A DNA stretch of 64,000 nt from CAYRFE01 sp964423645 [NCBI: uncultured bacterium] (GCA_964423645.1 CAYRFE010000003.1:54145-118144), one strand, 5' to 3'; shown: positions 1 through 9,371, numbered from the stretch's first letter. Notes: generated from the letters alone by a model not told the origin. Program-made: numbers and translations.

Positions 1-621
1 TCAATACACGCAAAAGCCGGCGGATATTTAACCGGGAATAATTTAGACACTCTCGAAGACGTATTGTATGCAGGACTATACGGTATGTATGACTCATCAT
101 ACGGACGATTGTACCCGGATAATGGTATGAGAGCATACACTTATTTGGGGTATGTGACAGGAGAAAAATCAGATATTGAGGTTGAAACAGATATTCGTCT
201 TTACCGCATACCTTTTATGTTTCGCGGATATTTCAGACATTCTCCGTTAAAATATCACGACGACACGTATATTCGCGGTTATCGAGATATCTATTTCGCG
301 ACTGAAAATAAAATTGCTGTGATGGCAGAAATCAGAACTCCGCTTGTGAGTGCTATTCCATTGTTCACGCACGTTGTTCCTCTTCCGCCATTTTCATTGT
401 TCTTTTTTGCAGATGCGGGTCTTTTTGCCGATTCACTTACTGATGCAGTATTCATGAAGGACGGACGTGTCCGTGATGGTGTAATGAGTATTGGTTGTGG
501 CTTAACGATGCATCTTTCGAGAATGTTTACTCTTGATGCGACATTCGCTTATCCCGGAGATATGGTCAAATTTTCAGACAAACCGGTCGTTGAATTTTCT
601 GTTTCAAAATCATTTTATTGA
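1..621 (+). CDS. Outer-membrane beta-barrel protein, Omp85/surface-antigen-like C-terminal part (5' truncated by window edge)
   Basis: The reading frame is open from base 1 through the TTG at 64, so this is the last 206 codons of a longer gene cut by the window edge; the TTG is not a believable start. About 115 residues from the end lies an I-R-G-Y motif followed by a strand reading 'EIRTPL'. This resembles the conserved (V/I)RG(Y/F) loop and following strand of Omp85/D15-type barrels. Alternating aromatic and polar residues and a C-terminal Tyr after Phe fit an outer-membrane barrel recognised by BAM. Whether the missing N-terminus carries POTRA, WD40/PD40-like or other domains cannot be seen. 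Family assignment is by motif, not alignment. Confidence 0.6.
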   Translation, partial: SIHAKAGGYLTGNNLDTLEDVLYAGLYGMYDSSYGRLYPDNGMRAYTYLGYVTGEKSDIEVETDIRLYRIPFMFRGYFRHSPLKYHDDTYIRGYRDIYFATENKIAVMAEIRTPLVSAIPLFTHVVPLPPFSLFFFADAGLFADSLTDAVFMKDGRVRDGVMSIGCGLTMHLSRMFTLDATFAYPGDMVKFSDKPVVEFSVSKSFY

Positions 622-709
622 TAAATATTCCGATTGATTCGGTGATATTCTATCCCCTCACGTATGATAATCAATTAACAAAAGATCACTCCATGCTTTT
701 TGTACTTTC

Positions 710-808
710 AGACCTTTTCAAAATTCAACATTATCAAATTTTCTTTTTTCCCCAAAAAAAAGTGTGGGGTGGGCACACAGTTAAAAAGGGGTAGTTTCGC
801 AAAGGTCT
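710..808. repeat. MITE-like element, short copy (99 bp)
   Basis: The left end AGACCTTTTCAAAATTC and the right end GTAGTTTCGCAAAGGTCT form imperfect terminal inverted repeats of about 14 bp. The interior has the GTGGGGTGGGCACA block also found in the copies near 17.0, 52.0, 54.8 and 63.6 kb. There is no coding capacity. It sits about 75 bp upstream of the small ORF at 885. Confidence 0.6.
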
Positions 809-884
809 CATTTTAAAAATTTTGTGCGAGACATGCACAATCATATTTACAGAGTATCTAATCACCATTATACTACATCACATT

Positions 885-1160
885 ATGAAGAATAATCGCT
901 ACCGTATTGAAAAAGAAGACGGCAATGCCCACGGAGATCTTTATGAAATGGAGATCACCACGTATTTCTATGTTATCGACAATTTGACAAATACCGCGGT
1001 AATGACCTTCACAGGAGAATACTTCACAACGCTCGGCGATAACGGCTGGAATGACGGAAACTATAGCGGAGTTACGGACGTGAAAATTTCTGAAGACGGA
1101 TTATCAGTCCTTGTCTTTAAGGTTGGTAGTAAGGAACCGGACATAATTCATCTTTCATGA
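885..1160 (+). CDS. Small protein of unknown function (91 aa)
   Basis: This is an unrecognised, acidic, soluble-looking protein. The frame can be extended upstream to a TTG at 822, but that adds a hydrophobic, repeat-derived stretch. The ATG at 885 (MKNNRYRIEKEDG) begins the protein-like, charged sequence, so I prefer it. No good Shine-Dalgarno sequence precedes it. The middle is rich in Thr, Gly and aromatics (around 'GDNGWNDGNYSG') and the end contains 'VKISEDGLSVLVF', suggesting a beta-sandwich. It has no operon partner. It could be a real orphan gene or a decaying one; no function can be given. Confidence 0.45.
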   Translation: MKNNRYRIEKEDGNAHGDLYEMEITTYFYVIDNLTNTAVMTFTGEYFTTLGDNGWNDGNYSGVTDVKISEDGLSVLVFKVGSKEPDIIHLS

Positions 1161-1520
1161 CTAACGAAAATGAATTCAATGACATTCATCCGCACGTAAA
1201 TAAACGTATCTGCGCCGTTTATTCACTCGTCTTGACTTGATAGTAGTCTCCACAAAGTATACGACACGCCGGTTGTTACACCTACACCGTATGTACGGTC
1301 TGAAAAAACCGTTGTAATAAATGACGTTATGCACACATCACTCACAACTAATGACCTGCTCCGCAGTAAGCGACGTAATACTCTATGTGTCTGTCGAACC
1401 AAAACCCTTTCCGTTTATTTTGGGAGAGTATTTTTGTAAGAATTTAATGCGTGCCCCCAAATAAGTCCCCACACTCATATAAAATCTATCATAAACCTTC
1501 GGGGGTTTTGAACACATTCT

Positions 1521-1720
1521 AAATGAACTACCCCGCAGCAAGCTACGGGGTATCTCCCCAAAAAATACTATATTTGTTCGCCCACCCCAAACCCCTCCCT
1601 TTTCTTTTTGGGAGGGGCTTAATTTCTAATATTGTGGGGACTTCGTCCCCACACCCCTAATAATAACAAAATTATAATAGTGAAGCCGAAGCAAGCTTCG
1701 GGGAATTTGACCCATTTAGA
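1521..1720. repeat. 200-bp intergenic repeat, copy A
   Basis: Nearly base-for-base the same as 55672-55872 (copy B) and recognisably related to 51613-51830 (copy C). It holds three small hairpins: TACCCCG...CGGGGTA, the palindrome GTGGGGAC-TTC-GTCCCCAC, and CCGAAG-CAAG-CTTCGG. There is no ORF. The rest of the gene-free stretch 1161-1773 shows nothing convincing beyond a short AAACC/GGTTT stem near 1493-1510. Confidence 0.75.
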
Positions 1721-1773
1721 TTAAAAATAACGCTTATGTCTCCTTTACAACGAAAACATCTCGTACTAATATA

Positions 1774-4245
1774 TTAAATCTTCGATTTTATTTGTGTCAG
1801 CATCTTTTTCACATCTTCAAGAGAAAACGGCTTCCGTAATACTGCACTGAAACCAAAGTCTTGATATCGTGCCAACACATCATCATCTGCGTATCCGCTT
1901 GATACCACAAGCAATGCCTCTTGATATAGCGCTTTGATATTGCGCGCCGCTTCAACACCGCCCATCTTCCCGGGAATGGTCAAATCCATAATAACCAGAT
2001 TATACGGGGTATCACCTGATGCCGCACGCATATACTCTTTTATCGCTTCTTCCCCATCAGCAACGGTATGTACAATGCATCCAAGATGAGAAAATATTCC
2101 TTGGGCGACTGTTCTGAGCATCGGTTCATCATCCATGAATAAAATAGAAATACCTTTAAAATCAGTCTCGTATTCTTCGTGTAATTGCGACAGATGATTC
2201 GCTGAGGCTGCCGGTAAAAAAATGGTAAAACAAGCACCCTTTCCCAATTCCGATTCAAGTGTGATCGTCCCTGAATGTTTTTTTATAATCGAGAATACTA
2301 TAGCCAAGCCAAGACCGCTTCCATGTTCACGGGTAGTAAAATACGGATCAAATATTTTTGTAATATTCTCTTGCGATATTCCGGGACCATTATCACAAAT
2401 ACGAATACAGACATACCGACCCGTCTCTAACGCATACTCATTTTTCGGTTGCAACTCAATATTATCGGCAGCGATAGAGACAACCCCGCCATGCGGCATA
2501 CACTGAACTGCATTGATAACTATATTATAAATTACTCTGCTGAATTGACCTCTGTCTATCAACGCCGGCCATAATGTCTCAGGAATTGAAAACGTACCCG
2601 TTACTTTTGAACCACGCAAACTGAAGCTCGCTGAATCCGTGATAATATCATTGAGAAGCGCATTTTCTCTGATGGGTTCACCGCCTTTTGCAAAGGTGAG
2701 CAATTGAAATGTTAATTCTTTCGCTCGTTCGCATGCTTTTGCGGCATCAGACAAAAACGAATCTGCAGGACTATCCGTATCGATTTTCAATTTTGCCAAA
2801 GTAATGTTACCTATAATGGCCGCAAGAATATTGTTAAAATCATGGGCGATTCCTCCCGCGAGTAATCCGACCGATTCAAGCTTATTCGTGCGCATCACTT
2901 CTTCTTCCGCACGCAATTTTTCGGTAATATCAATGATCACGCCTCGTACGCCGACAGGCGTTCCTTCTCGGGATACGACCGCTGAGTGAATCTCTACCGG
3001 AAACGTTCTCCCTGATTTCGCACGCGCTGTATATGATCGGATCTTATCTTTTTTCCCTTTCAACAGTTCACTGATCGCGATCGCGATCGTATCTCTCTCT
3101 GTCGTATCAAACACGGTCATCACATTCACACCTTGTTCCATATCCTGTTCATCATATTCAAACATTTCTTGTGCTTTTGCATTGGTAAACGTAAAATTGC
3201 CATCCATCGCAAATTCATAGACACCCACCGGTAATAAATTTACGGTTTGTCGAAATTTCTCTTCCGATTCATACAATTCTTTTTCTATGATCAATCGTTG
3301 GCGTATATCCTTCTGAAGAACGTCATTGAGAGACTCCAGTTCTTTTGTCCGCGAAAAGACCTGTTTTTTAAGTCCGACATTCCAAAATGATGTTGCTGTT
3401 ATAAAAATTACAATTACGACTCCGATCATGATAATATAGTATCTATACATTTTCCATATCGATTCTTTAGTATGAAACTCTGTGCCGAGCCATTTTTTGT
3501 ATATTTTTGTTATTACGCCTGATTCTTTTGCGTGATTAATCCCTTTCTGGATTATCCCTAAGACAATTCGATTGCCCTCTTTTACTGCCATCGCATCCTG
3601 CCCGATAAAAAGCGGATCCGCGACTGTTTTTAAATGATTTAATTTATTATTCCGATATAAATGATACAATACAATTTGCTCATCACCTATCAGTGCATCC
3701 GCGTCTCCGGCTATTACACGATCGGCAGCTTCCGAGAACGTATCGGTAAACAATGTTTTATGCAAAATATTATGCTGCCTCAAGTATTCCAGTGCATAAT
3801 CACCTTTTTGCATGCCAAGTGTTTTTCCTTGTAGATCAGACATCGTTTTAATGTCCGGTCTGTCTCGTTTCACAAAAATGACACCCGGAATCTCAAAAAG
3901 AATGTCGGTGAAATCAAAATATTTATCTCGTTCATTGCTATAAAAAAAACTTGTCAATACATCAGCCTTATCATCAAGTACCGCGTGTTGTGCCTCTTTG
4001 AATGTCATGGGATGAAATTCGGGTGTAAACCCTAATTCAGTACCGATCCAACGAATGATCTCTATCGTTAAGCCGGTGTATTGATCGTTTTCAAGAAATT
4101 CAAACGGGGGGTATTCGCGCTGTCCTACAAAAATAATTTTTTTATGCTCATGAATATACTTCAATTCATCTTCGGTCAGTTTGAAATAAGAATTTATATG
4201 TGTCGTTAAACAAATAAAAATTGCCACCAAGAAAGTGTATCGCAT
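1774..4245 (-). CDS. Hybrid sensor histidine kinase with fused periplasmic solute-binding domain, PAS and receiver
   Basis: A membrane sensor kinase of 823 residues. In order: N-terminal signal/anchor (about 1-18); family-3 solute-binding domain (about 25-260, with YPPFEF and GLTIEI typical of amino-acid-binding proteins); one membrane segment (268-288); short coiled coil (295-325); PAS domain (330-445); HisKA with phospho-acceptor His468 in 'GIAHDFNNIL'; HATPase with N-box Asn578, DNGPGI at 618 and GSGLGL at 642; and a C-terminal receiver with Asp705/706, phospho-acceptor Asp754 and Lys805. A small polar ligand probably binds outside the cytoplasmic membrane and controls kinase activity. No DNA-binding output regulator is adjacent, so the phosphorelay partner lies elsewhere. 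An AGGAGG Shine-Dalgarno precedes the ATG. It is divergent from the porin gene. Confidence 0.93.
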   Translation of the reverse strand: MRYTFLVAIFICLTTHINSYFKLTEDELKYIHEHKKIIFVGQREYPPFEFLENDQYTGLTIEIIRWIGTELGFTPEFHPMTFKEAQHAVLDDKADVLTSFFYSNERDKYFDFTDILFEIPGVIFVKRDRPDIKTMSDLQGKTLGMQKGDYALEYLRQHNILHKTLFTDTFSEAADRVIAGDADALIGDEQIVLYHLYRNNKLNHLKTVADPLFIGQDAMAVKEGNRIVLGIIQKGINHAKESGVITKIYKKWLGTEFHTKESIWKMYRYYIIMIGVVIVIFITATSFWNVGLKKQVFSRTKELESLNDVLQKDIRQRLIIEKELYESEEKFRQTVNLLPVGVYEFAMDGNFTFTNAKAQEMFEYDEQDMEQGVNVMTVFDTTERDTIAIAISELLKGKKDKIRSYTARAKSGRTFPVEIHSAVVSREGTPVGVRGVIIDITEKLRAEEEVMRTNKLESVGLLAGGIAHDFNNILAAIIGNITLAKLKIDTDSPADSFLSDAAKACERAKELTFQLLTFAKGGEPIRENALLNDIITDSASFSLRGSKVTGTFSIPETLWPALIDRGQFSRVIYNIVINAVQCMPHGGVVSIAADNIELQPKNEYALETGRYVCIRICDNGPGISQENITKIFDPYFTTREHGSGLGLAIVFSIIKKHSGTITLESELGKGACFTIFLPAASANHLSQLHEEYETDFKGISILFMDDEPMLRTVAQGIFSHLGCIVHTVADGEEAIKEYMRAASGDTPYNLVIMDLTIPGKMGGVEAARNIKALYQEALLVVSSGYADDDVLARYQDFGFSAVLRKPFSLEDVKKMLTQIKSKI

Positions 4246-4270
4246 TTGAACCTCCTAAAATCAACAAACC

Positions 4271-4299
4271 ATTATACAACACGAGCGCAAATATGTGAA
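4271..4299 (-). promoter_or_regulatory. Sigma-70-type promoter of the hybrid kinase gene
   Basis: Read on the minus strand: TTCACA, 17-base spacer, TATAAT (a perfect -10 box). The -10 lies about 25 bases upstream of the kinase start codon. Prediction by consensus only. Confidence 0.6.
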
Positions 4300-4356
4300 G
4301 TTCGAAGTTAGGCGATGACATGTTTCATTATGCCTATGAAAACGCTTCGTTTTTAC

Positions 4357-4385
4357 TTGATTTTTTTTCAAACGTACACTATATT
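4357..4385 (+). promoter_or_regulatory. Sigma-70-type promoter of the porin-like gene
   Basis: TTGATT, 17-base T-rich spacer, TATATT. The predicted start near 4392 leaves a leader of about 40 bases with a strong AGGAGG before the ATG at 4431. Back to back with the kinase promoter within a 185-base divergent spacer. Confidence 0.65.
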
Positions 4386-4430
4386 CGCCTGGGATTAACA
4401 CAATGTTAATCAAAAAAAGGAGGTTTTCTT

Positions 4431-5810
4431 ATGAAAATGGTATTGTTAGCAGTTCTTATGGCAGTGGTTACGCTTACCGCATTTGCCGAAGGCCCTGAAT
4501 TCATTTGGAAAGGCGAATTCAGAACCCGTACGCAGACCTACAAAGCACCGGCAGAAGACGGCGACATCCAGCAATGGATCGACTCACGCGTGCGTTTGTA
4601 CATGACTTCAAAGTTCAGCGATTCGTTGGCATTCACCTACGGTATTGAAGTTGGTGATGTGAAATGGGGAGAAACCGCAAAGGGTATGCCTCGTGACGGC
4701 ATCAACGTAGAGACAAAACACATGTATCTTGATTTCACACCCGATGCACTTGAAAGCATGAAATTCCGTATGGGATTACAGCCTTTAAAAGATGCGTTCG
4801 GTTCTGCGATCTTCGATGAAGATGCAGTTGCATTTATGGTAATGCCGAAAATGGAAAATACCAAGATAAATTTCGGTTATGTCTACATGAACGACCGCAT
4901 GGGTGCTAAGAACGGTGCACCGACTTACACTACCGTAACCTCTGAATCGAAATTAATGCCGGTCGTTGCCGGTTCCTATTCTGATCTTCATTTTGCCATG
5001 TTTGATATGAATTATGCGATGAATGAGGATATGAACATTCTTTTCGGCGCATATTACATGAACGGTAAAGCTCGTGATCATAAAATCATTACTCCGTATA
5101 TTGACACCGACGATCATCTTGAATTGATCCGTAATACCTCTAATGCAAATTCATTATGGACAGGAATCGGTATGACCAACAAAATGAACGATACAATGAC
5201 TGTTGGCGCTCAGTTTATCTATCTTACCGAAGGTGTTTCGGCTACGGATATAGTAGTAACAGAAGTTGGCGAAAACGGAGATGTATCTATTGAAGAAGTC
5301 TTGGATTACCCTTCATCACATGCCTTCTCCTATTTCGCCTATGCGTACGGTCAGTATAAAATGAACGACACGACCAGCTTTAAATTGAATTTCGGCTATA
5401 TGCCCGGTCCTGACGGCGCGGATATGACCAGCTTCCATGGTATCAACAACATGGATTACTGGACCAACTTCGGTCTTGAATATGCATTCAAGGGCCCGGT
5501 ATATGACGTGAACCAAGGAAGACTTGATTATTTTGATAAAGGCTTAATGGTTATCTCTATGAATGCTGATTTCGGTTTGGTTTACGGTAATATCGGTTAT
5601 ATGTCCGCGACATCAAGCCTTCTTGAAGATGCTGATATCAGCAAATATCTTGGTATGGAATTTGATCTCGGCATGAAATACGAGATCACCAAGGGTTTGA
5701 AAATGCAAGTTGTCGGCGCATTCTTCTTGCCGGGTGCTTATTATGAAGACTTGGGCAACGAAAATGAAATCGGCTATGAACTTGCATCTATTTTCAAGTA
5801 TTCTTTCTAA
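4431..5810 (+). CDS. Outer-membrane porin-like beta-barrel protein
   Basis: 459 residues with a textbook Sec signal peptide (MKMVLLAVLMAVVTLTAFA, cleavage after AFA). The mature part has many alternating amphipathic strands rich in Gly, Tyr and Phe and ends in Phe (...FKYSF), the usual outer-membrane barrel signature. Strand pairs such as 'FRMGLQPLKDAFG' and 'DMNILFGAYYMNG' resemble porins of the alginate-export or general type, but the substrate cannot be read. Its strong promoter, strong Shine-Dalgarno and perfect terminator suggest an abundant single-gene transcript. The divergent solute-binding sensor kinase might control it; this is inference from location only. Confidence 0.8.
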   Translation: MKMVLLAVLMAVVTLTAFAEGPEFIWKGEFRTRTQTYKAPAEDGDIQQWIDSRVRLYMTSKFSDSLAFTYGIEVGDVKWGETAKGMPRDGINVETKHMYLDFTPDALESMKFRMGLQPLKDAFGSAIFDEDAVAFMVMPKMENTKINFGYVYMNDRMGAKNGAPTYTTVTSESKLMPVVAGSYSDLHFAMFDMNYAMNEDMNILFGAYYMNGKARDHKIITPYIDTDDHLELIRNTSNANSLWTGIGMTNKMNDTMTVGAQFIYLTEGVSATDIVVTEVGENGDVSIEEVLDYPSSHAFSYFAYAYGQYKMNDTTSFKLNFGYMPGPDGADMTSFHGINNMDYWTNFGLEYAFKGPVYDVNQGRLDYFDKGLMVISMNADFGLVYGNIGYMSATSSLLEDADISKYLGMEFDLGMKYEITKGLKMQVVGAFFLPGAYYEDLGNENEIGYELASIFKYSF

Positions 5811-5831
5811 GTTTATCAGATTAAAATGAAC

Positions 5832-5857
5832 AAGCGGAGCTTCGGCTCCGCTTTTTT
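5832..5857 (+). terminator. Rho-independent terminator of the porin-like gene
   Basis: Perfect stem AAGCGGAGC / GCTCCGCTT closed by a TTCG tetraloop and followed by a T run, 21 bases after the stop codon. Confidence 0.92.
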
Positions 5858-5864
5858 ATTATAA

Positions 5865-6184
5865 AAGAGTTTGCGAAATTATCATTTTTTAACTTTGTGC
5901 CCTCCCCAAACCCCTCCCGCACCTCGGTACAATTGCTTCGCAATCACTCGGTGACCGTCGGGAGGGGCTTAATTTGTTATATAGTGGTGACTTCGTCCCC
6001 ACACCCCTATTTAAGAAGACCAGAAAAATGATAAATTTTGAATTTCGCAAAAATACCAATAATCAAATTTTCTTTTTTCTCTAAAAAGGGTGTTGGAACC
6101 ATAGGGGCAGAAATTCTTTCTGCCCGTTTCCCGATTTTCACCATAGGGGTGGCACAAAATTTAAAAATAGTAACTTTAAAGGTA
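5865..6184. repeat. Degenerate MITE-like element(s)
   Basis: The left end AGAGTTTGCGAAATTATCA (5865) pairs with TGATAAATTTTGAATTTCGCAAA ending near 6053. A second, more decayed unit appears to start there and end at 'TAGTAACTTTAAAGGT' (about 6183). The interior contains the shared blocks TTTGTGCCCTCCCC, CCCCTCCC...GGGAGGGGC and GTGACTTCGTCCCCAC. Short ORFs in both directions fall wholly inside and look like chance frames. Confidence 0.55.
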
Positions 6185-6222
6185 TTACAAACATACAAAC
6201 ACACTTTTACTGTTTGGGTTAT

Positions 6223-6255
6223 AAAAAAACCCTTCACCGTTTTTGATGAAGGGTT
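6223..6255 (-). terminator. Rho-independent terminator after glnA
   Basis: On the minus strand, AACCCTTCA and TGAAGGGTT pair around an A-rich loop and are followed by seven Ts. It lies just past the glnA stop and ends the psd-pssA-greA-rnf-glnA transcript. Confidence 0.88.
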
Positions 6256-6277
6256 GTATACAAATTATGCAATATAA

Positions 6278-7759
6278 CTAACAATTCAAGTATTCTTCAA
6301 ACTCATAGGGGTGCGGGCGGTTACGGATCTTATCGATATCCTTCATCTTCATAGCGATGTGCTTTTCAATAATATCTTTATTGAAGACATCGCCTTTCAA
6401 AAGGTAGTCATGATCATGTTCCAGCGCAGTTAACGCATCCTCAAGACTAAGCGGTATTTGCTTGATTTTCTTACGGTCTCGCGGGTTCATTTCATCAAGA
6501 TTCGTATCGAACGGACCAAAACCTAATGTACGAGGATCGATTTTATTCTCAATTCCATCTAATGCGGCCATTAGTAATGCTGAGGTTGCAAGATATGCAT
6601 TACAGGTGGGATCTCCCGTACGATATTCAAGCCGTTTATCATCTTCAGAAGTAAAATTCTTCGGAATACGTATCGCGGCACTTCTGTTGCCTTTTGAATA
6701 AACCAAAGATATTGGTGCTTCAAAACCCGGAACTAAGCGTTTGTATGAGTTTGTCGAAGGATTCAAAAAAGCAGTCAATGAGGGACCGTGTTTCAATATT
6801 CCTCCGATATAATACAATGCTGTCTCACTGAGATCAGCATATTCACCTTTCTTGTAGAAAATATTTTTCCCGTTTTTCTTTAACAATTGGTGGAAATGCA
6901 TGCCTGTGCCGGGACGGTTATAAAGTGGTTTGGGCATAAAGGTTGCCACAATACCATATCGGTCGGCGATCATCTTGACAATATACTTCACCATCATATT
7001 CATATCACCAACATCAGTGATGCTCACCGGCATAACTTCAATCTCATGTTGAGACGCTGCACCGACTTCATGATGATGATAGCGCACTTTCCATCCGAAT
7101 TGTTCGATCATTTGTACCATTTCTTCACGAATTTGGTAATAAAGATCGGTCGGAGGTGCCATATGATACCCGTCTTTTTTCATAATTGTAGGCTTTTCAT
7201 TACGGGTATTGAATGAATCAAAGTTCTCTAACTCATTCCAGTTGTGCTCATCTGAACCGATGAAAAAGACACCGTAGTTGTCATTATTGCGTACAAATAC
7301 CTTATCAAACAGATAAAATTCATACTCAGGTGCCCACAAACTTTCATCAGCGAAACCCATTTTCTTCATATATTCATCTGCTCTGAAAGCGACACCGCGC
7401 GGGTCCATATGGAAAAACTCTTTTGTCTCGGCATCTGCTATACGGCAAATAAACGACAAGGTCGGCGCATCCCAAAAAGGATCTACAATACCTGTTGTGA
7501 TATCAGGAATAATAACCATGTCGCCCGACTCAACTGCCTTAAGCCCTGATGTTGATGATGCATCAAACGCATCTCCTTCTTTGAATAATGTTTCGGACAT
7601 ACGTGATGCAGGAAACGTCAAATGCCGCATTTTCCCGACGAGATCCGTATACTTGAAATCAAGGGTCGTAATACCATTTTCTTCAACAAATTTTTTTATA
7701 TCAGCAAAGTTTTTAAAATTCGGTTTTGTATGCTTTACTTCACAACAATCATGACTCAT
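6278..7759 (-). CDS. glnA: Glutamine synthetase, type I
   Basis: Forms glutamine from glutamate, ammonia and ATP in the cytoplasm. At 493 residues it is slightly longer than usual. It has the N-terminal beta-grasp region ('TDLVGKMRHLTFP') and the catalytic-domain motifs 'APEYEFYLF', 'HHHEVGAASQHEIEV', 'GTGMHFHQ' and 'NRSAAIRIP'. The segment where adenylylated enzymes carry the modified Tyr reads 'GPFDTNLDEMNPRDRK' and lacks that Tyr. Adenylylation control is therefore unlikely and feedback-controlled GSI-alpha-like behaviour is possible. It starts 15 bases after the rnfB stop with its own AGAGGTG ribosome site, so it is the last gene of the rnf operon. That placement links nitrogen assimilation to energy supply. 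Confidence 0.95.
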   Translation of the reverse strand: MSHDCCEVKHTKPNFKNFADIKKFVEENGITTLDFKYTDLVGKMRHLTFPASRMSETLFKEGDAFDASSTSGLKAVESGDMVIIPDITTGIVDPFWDAPTLSFICRIADAETKEFFHMDPRGVAFRADEYMKKMGFADESLWAPEYEFYLFDKVFVRNNDNYGVFFIGSDEHNWNELENFDSFNTRNEKPTIMKKDGYHMAPPTDLYYQIREEMVQMIEQFGWKVRYHHHEVGAASQHEIEVMPVSITDVGDMNMMVKYIVKMIADRYGIVATFMPKPLYNRPGTGMHFHQLLKKNGKNIFYKKGEYADLSETALYYIGGILKHGPSLTAFLNPSTNSYKRLVPGFEAPISLVYSKGNRSAAIRIPKNFTSEDDKRLEYRTGDPTCNAYLATSALLMAALDGIENKIDPRTLGFGPFDTNLDEMNPRDRKKIKQIPLSLEDALTALEHDHDYLLKGDVFNKDIIEKHIAMKMKDIDKIRNRPHPYEFEEYLNC

Positions 7760-7774
7760 AAAAAATCACCTCTT

Positions 7775-8764
7775 TTATTTCAATACCCAATCGATCGCAT
7801 CTTTAGGACACTTTACAACACAAATACCGCACGCAACACACGTTTCGTTATTGATATCATGTACCTTTTTGACTTCACCGGTTATTGCGTTGACAGGACA
7901 GTTTTTCGCACAAATTGTACATCCGATACACTTTTCAGGAACAATTACAGGAGGAACACGTTTTTCAACGGATTTCTCTTTCAGAAGTTTATCGTCAATA
8001 CAATTTTTCGGACAGACTTCAGCGCATTTCCCGCATGATATGCAAAGATCATAATTGATGACTGCGCAATTATCAATGACAGTCACCGCTTTGACCGGAC
8101 AAATATTTTCACACTTCTTACAACCGATACACGCCACGGAACACAGCTTCATGGCAACCGCACCTTTATCCTTTGAGGAACATAATACATCGACATCTTG
8201 TGCGTAAGGTTTATAGTCAATGATTTTTTTCGGGCACACATCAATACACACACCGCATGCGACACATTTTGTTTCATTAATACGAGGGATTCCGCCTTCT
8301 GTAAAATCGATTGCACCAAACGGGCATGCATTCACACAGGTTCCCATACCCAAGCATGCATACACACACGATGCATCGCCGCCGAATAATAATGCCGCAG
8401 CAGAACAATCTTTGATTCCGTGATATTCATAACGGGTTTTATCTTCTCGGACATCACGATTACAATGAATAATCGCCACTTTTTTCACTTTCTTTTCGGC
8501 TTTCGTACCAAGAATCTCCGCAATCTTAGCGGCGGTATCACTTCCGCCCGGGATACATCCCGAAACTGAGGCTTCCCCCTTGACCACAGATTCTGCGAAC
8601 GATCCGCAACCTGCGAATCCGCATGCACCGCAGTTTGCTTGGGGTAAGATAGCACTGATTTTTTCTATACGAGGATCTTTATCAACATGAAAAACTTTTG
8701 ATGCGACGGCTAATATGGCCGCTAAAAGCGCACCCAATGCAAGCAATATTAATGCAGCAGTCAT
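7775..8764 (-). CDS. rnfB: Rnf complex subunit B (polyferredoxin)
   Basis: Cytoplasmic-face electron entry subunit of the Rnf ferredoxin:NAD+ oxidoreductase. One N-terminal membrane helix (about 3-22) is followed by the Rnf-specific cluster motif 'CGACGFAGCGSF' and then six CxxCxxCxxxCP-type motifs arranged like three two-cluster ferredoxin modules. The length of 329 residues matches the long clostridial-type RnfB and is well above the short proteobacterial form (about 190). It is the sixth rnf gene, 9 bases after rnfA. Oxidation of reduced ferredoxin here would drive Na+ or H+ export. Confidence 0.95.
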   Translation of the reverse strand: MTAALILLALGALLAAILAVASKVFHVDKDPRIEKISAILPQANCGACGFAGCGSFAESVVKGEASVSGCIPGGSDTAAKIAEILGTKAEKKVKKVAIIHCNRDVREDKTRYEYHGIKDCSAAALLFGGDASCVYACLGMGTCVNACPFGAIDFTEGGIPRINETKCVACGVCIDVCPKKIIDYKPYAQDVDVLCSSKDKGAVAMKLCSVACIGCKKCENICPVKAVTVIDNCAVINYDLCISCGKCAEVCPKNCIDDKLLKEKSVEKRVPPVIVPEKCIGCTICAKNCPVNAITGEVKKVHDINNETCVACGICVVKCPKDAIDWVLK

Positions 8765-8773
8765 ACTTTCTCC

Positions 8774-9361
8774 TTACCCTATCTTCATGCCTGAAAAACC
8801 CATGAATGCAAGCGACATGAGCGAGGCGGTAATAAATGCTATCGGTAAACCTTTCATCGCATCAGGAATATCTGCAAGATCCAACTTTTCACGAACACCT
8901 GCCATAAGTATCAATGCCAGTGTAAATCCTACACCTGCTGCGAGTCCGAATATGGCCGACTCGATAAAACTGTAATTTTTGTTAATATTTAACAAGGTAA
9001 CTGCGAACACACAACAGTTTGTCGTAATAAGCGGAAGATATATACCCAATGCACTGTAAAGGTCCGGCATCGATTTTTGAAGAAACATTTCAATAAATTG
9101 AACCAACGCGGCAATCACAAGAATAAACGCAATTGTTTGCAAAAACTCAACTTTGTAGGGCTCCAGGACATATTTTTGCACAAGCCAGGTAACCATTGAT
9201 GCAAGCGTCATTACAAAAATGACCGCTCCGCCCATACCGATCGCAGTATCAAGTTTTTTTGACATTCCTAAAAAAGGACAAATACCAAGAAAACGCGAAA
9301 AAACAAAATTCTCGATAAATATTGCTGAAAATATAATAAAAAATATGGTTCCTAATGACAT
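8774..9361 (-). CDS. rnfA: Rnf complex subunit A
   Basis: Integral membrane subunit of 195 residues with six predicted helices. The paired halves carry 'ENFVFSRFLGICPFLG' and 'LPLITTNCCVFAVTLL', whose cysteines in RnfA/NqrE family members hold the intramembrane iron centre shared with RnfE. Spacing to rnfE is 10 bases. Homologous to nqrE at 46888-47484 in this window, but clearly the Rnf version by operon order C-D-G-E-A-B. Confidence 0.96.
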   Translation of the reverse strand: MSLGTIFFIIFSAIFIENFVFSRFLGICPFLGMSKKLDTAIGMGGAVIFVMTLASMVTWLVQKYVLEPYKVEFLQTIAFILVIAALVQFIEMFLQKSMPDLYSALGIYLPLITTNCCVFAVTLLNINKNYSFIESAIFGLAAGVGFTLALILMAGVREKLDLADIPDAMKGLPIAFITASLMSLAFMGFSGMKIG

Positions 9362-9371
9362 TTCAGCTCAC

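Noticed and set aside
822-884. Upstream TTG extension of the small ORF at 885
   Set aside because: It begins right next to the MITE end, adds a hydrophobic, non-protein-like stretch and has no ribosome site.
6007-6277. Overlapping ORFs of 76 and 79 codons on both strands
   Set aside because: They lie inside degenerate repeat and terminator sequence, lack ribosome sites and overlap each other.
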